Origin: OMOG01 sp041485845
Lineage (GTDB): Bacteria > Acidobacteriota > Terriglobia > Bryobacterales > Bryobacteraceae
NCBI GenBank assembly: GCA_041485845.1
Contig: JBGPKH010000488.1
Location: 1-7,008 of the forward strand
Reading direction: 5' to 3'
DNA: 7,008 bases
Part shown: positions 5,959 through 7,008 of the stretch, piece by piece
Layout: each line of letters begins with the position of its first letter
Numbering within the stretch: position 1 is the first letter of the stretch
Made by a program: the position numbers and the translations under genes
The notes under the pieces: generated by a model
The model's input: only the letters and a program-made list of their open reading frames with translations
The model's database searches: none
Told to the model about the DNA's origin: nothing

Positions 5959-7008
5959 ATGCAGGTCGTCATTCGCAGCAAACCGGGAAGCCTGCGAACG
6001 GGGATGTCGTTCCTTTTTTCGGCCGGCATCCACGGCGGCATCCTGGCCTGGCTGGCGCTTTCTCCGCAGCGGGCGCCGGCGCCGCGGCGGCTCACGCTGT
6101 ACGAGCGGGAGATCCAGCCCAACGAGAGACGCATTGTCTGGTACAACCTGCGCGATCGCCTTCCGGACGTACGCCCGGCCGAAGCTCGCCAGGACCCGCG
6201 TCCGCCGCGCGCCCTTCGGCAGTTCAACCAGGACATCGTGGCCGGCGCCAGGGATAAGCTCGGCGCGGCGCAGATGATCTTCATGCCGGCGCCGGAGATC
6301 CAGACTCCCCAGCCTTTGCCGCTGCCGAACGTGTTGGCGTTGACCAGCCCTTCGCGGCCGCGGCGCACGTTCACGCCGCCCGCAGAGAAGCGGATTCCCA
6401 GCGTCGATCCAGCGCTCCCCGATGCGCCGCGCGTCACCCAGGCCGTCGACCAGCGGAGCCTGCCTTTGGCCGCACCTCCAGCGCGGCCGCTGAAGACGTT
6501 CACTGCGCCGCCGGAGGTCCAGCGTCAGCCCGCGAAGGTGACGCTTCCCGATGCCCCTCGGGTCGCCGCCGCGGCGAGAGACGAGAACCTGCCATTACAC
6601 TTCGCCAACCCCCGAATGCAGCCGCGCGGCTTCACTCCGCCGCCGCCGCCTCCGGTGCGAAGCGCGCCGGTCGTGCTCGCGGAAGCCCCGGGTATTGCGA
6701 CCTCCAACCAGGCGCGAAATCTCCCGATCGCGGTTCCCGATCCGCGCGCGCCGCCGCGCCGGTTCACGCCGCCGCCGGCAGGGCCGCAGCCTGGGGCGTC
6801 CACGGTTGAGTTGCCGGCCGCTCCGGATGTCGCCGCTGCGGGCCAGGCGCGAAATCTCCCGCTGGCGGTTCCCGATCCGCGCGCCCCGCCGCGGCGGTTC
6901 ACGCCTCCGCCGGCAGGGCCGCAGCCTGGGGCGTCCTCGGTTGCGTTGCCGGCCGCTCCGGAAATCGCCGTTGCGGGCCAGGCGCGAAATCTCCCGCTGG
7001 CGGTTCCC
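5959..7008 (+). CDS. TonB-like proline-rich membrane protein, 3' end missing
   Basis: The frame stays open from the ATG at 5959 to the window end: 350 codons, no stop, so the C-terminus is not seen. Residues 1-14 are basic. Residues 15-35 (GMSFLFSAGIHGGILAWLALS) form one membrane segment containing S21-x3-H25, the Ser-x3-His arrangement of TonB-type energy transducers. Residues 43-130 are charged and include IVWYNLRDRLPDVRPAE and FNQDIVAGARDKL. From about residue 135 a proline-rich region has repeated FTPP motifs at Phe 138, 181, 225, 269 and 314, which would span the periplasm. A TonB C-terminal domain would lie beyond the window, so the TonB call is inference. The start at 5959 is 4 bases after the Lon-domain stop, with GGGG 10 bases upstream; an ATG at 6004 is a second option. 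The two genes are probably co-transcribed. Confidence 0.8.
   Translation, partial: MQVVIRSKPGSLRTGMSFLFSAGIHGGILAWLALSPQRAPAPRRLTLYEREIQPNERRIVWYNLRDRLPDVRPAEARQDPRPPRALRQFNQDIVAGARDKLGAAQMIFMPAPEIQTPQPLPLPNVLALTSPSRPRRTFTPPAEKRIPSVDPALPDAPRVTQAVDQRSLPLAAPPARPLKTFTAPPEVQRQPAKVTLPDAPRVAAAARDENLPLHFANPRMQPRGFTPPPPPPVRSAPVVLAEAPGIATSNQARNLPIAVPDPRAPPRRFTPPPAGPQPGASTVELPAAPDVAAAGQARNLPLAVPDPRAPPRRFTPPPAGPQPGASSVALPAAPEIAVAGQARNLPLAVP
6709..7008 (+). repeat. 135-base in-frame tandem repeat (45 codons)
   Basis: Two full units, 6709-6843 and 6844-6978, and the first 30 bases of a third are in direct tandem. Units one and two differ at 10 of 135 positions by my alignment, about 93 percent identity. 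Each encodes QARNLP(I/L)AVPDPRAPP, then RRFTPPPAGPQPGAS, then V-x-LPAAP and a short Ala-rich end. Older, diverged units precede them: LPDAP or LAEAP-type motifs begin at residues 153, 196, 240, 285 and 330, giving spacings of 43, 44, 45 and 45. The array continues past the window end. Confidence 0.95.

Noticed and set aside
5259..6503. 414-codon open frame on the minus strand, antisense to the Lon-domain and TonB-like genes
   Set aside because: The plus strand encodes a clear Lon-domain family and a membrane segment with repeats. The antisense product is low-complexity, with no recognisable domain, and is expected in GC-rich DNA.
6525..6902. 125-codon minus-strand frame with a Gly/Arg-rich repeat
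   Set aside because: The repeat is only the antisense reading of the 135-base coding repeat of the TonB-like gene.
6709..7008. Regular repeats considered as a CRISPR array
   Set aside because: The units are direct, contiguous, in frame and without unique spacers, so this is a coding tandem repeat.

Overview
The window is GC-rich (mid-60s percent by eye), gene-dense bacterial DNA with short intergenic gaps and several TTG or GTG starts. Two short dispersed repeats read, in one frame, as LPHGRGS-like and GTGLQPV-like peptides. From memory, such repeats and these protein types suit soil Acidobacteriota of the Solibacter/Bryobacter kind; this is an inference, not a sequence match.

Layout. (1) Bases 1-60 hold the tail of an intergenic region with one copy of a dispersed repeat. 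(2) On the minus strand lie a 522-residue protein of unknown function with a GNAT-like C-terminal half (410-1978) and, 10 bases after it, a small DUF309 protein (61-399). (3) An AT-rich divergent gap (1979-2118) separates these from a small plus-strand coiled-coil-like protein (2119-2334), whose start is fixed by a GGAGG ribosome binding site. Its 3' end overlaps by 23 bases the end of the next minus-strand gene. (4) A four-gene minus-strand operon runs from 5269 to 2312: short-chain dehydrogenase/reductase, shikimate kinase (aroK), MOFRL-family glycerate 2-kinase, and a small TPR protein. All three junctions are 4-base ATGA or GTGA overlaps, so translation is probably coupled along the chain. 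(5) A 55-base divergent gap carries a perfect 7-bp-stem palindrome of a second repeat family and a near-consensus -10 hexamer placed so that transcription could start at the ATG of the next gene. (6) On the plus strand lie a stand-alone Lon-type substrate-binding-domain protein (5325-5954) and, 4 bases later, a gene that runs off the window (5959-7008). The latter encodes a TonB-like membrane-anchored protein with an S-x3-H motif in its single membrane segment, followed by a long proline-rich region built from 43-45-residue tandem repeats.

How the genes work together. Shikimate kinase serves aromatic amino-acid synthesis and glycerate kinase feeds glycerate into lower glycolysis. With the reductase and the TPR protein they look like a co-translated housekeeping set and not one obvious pathway. 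The most distinctive parts are the repeat-built TonB-like protein, the unknown 522-residue protein with its DUF309 partner, and the repeat copy that supplies the first residues of the glycerate kinase. No CRISPR array, rRNA, tRNA, prophage or transposase gene was seen.
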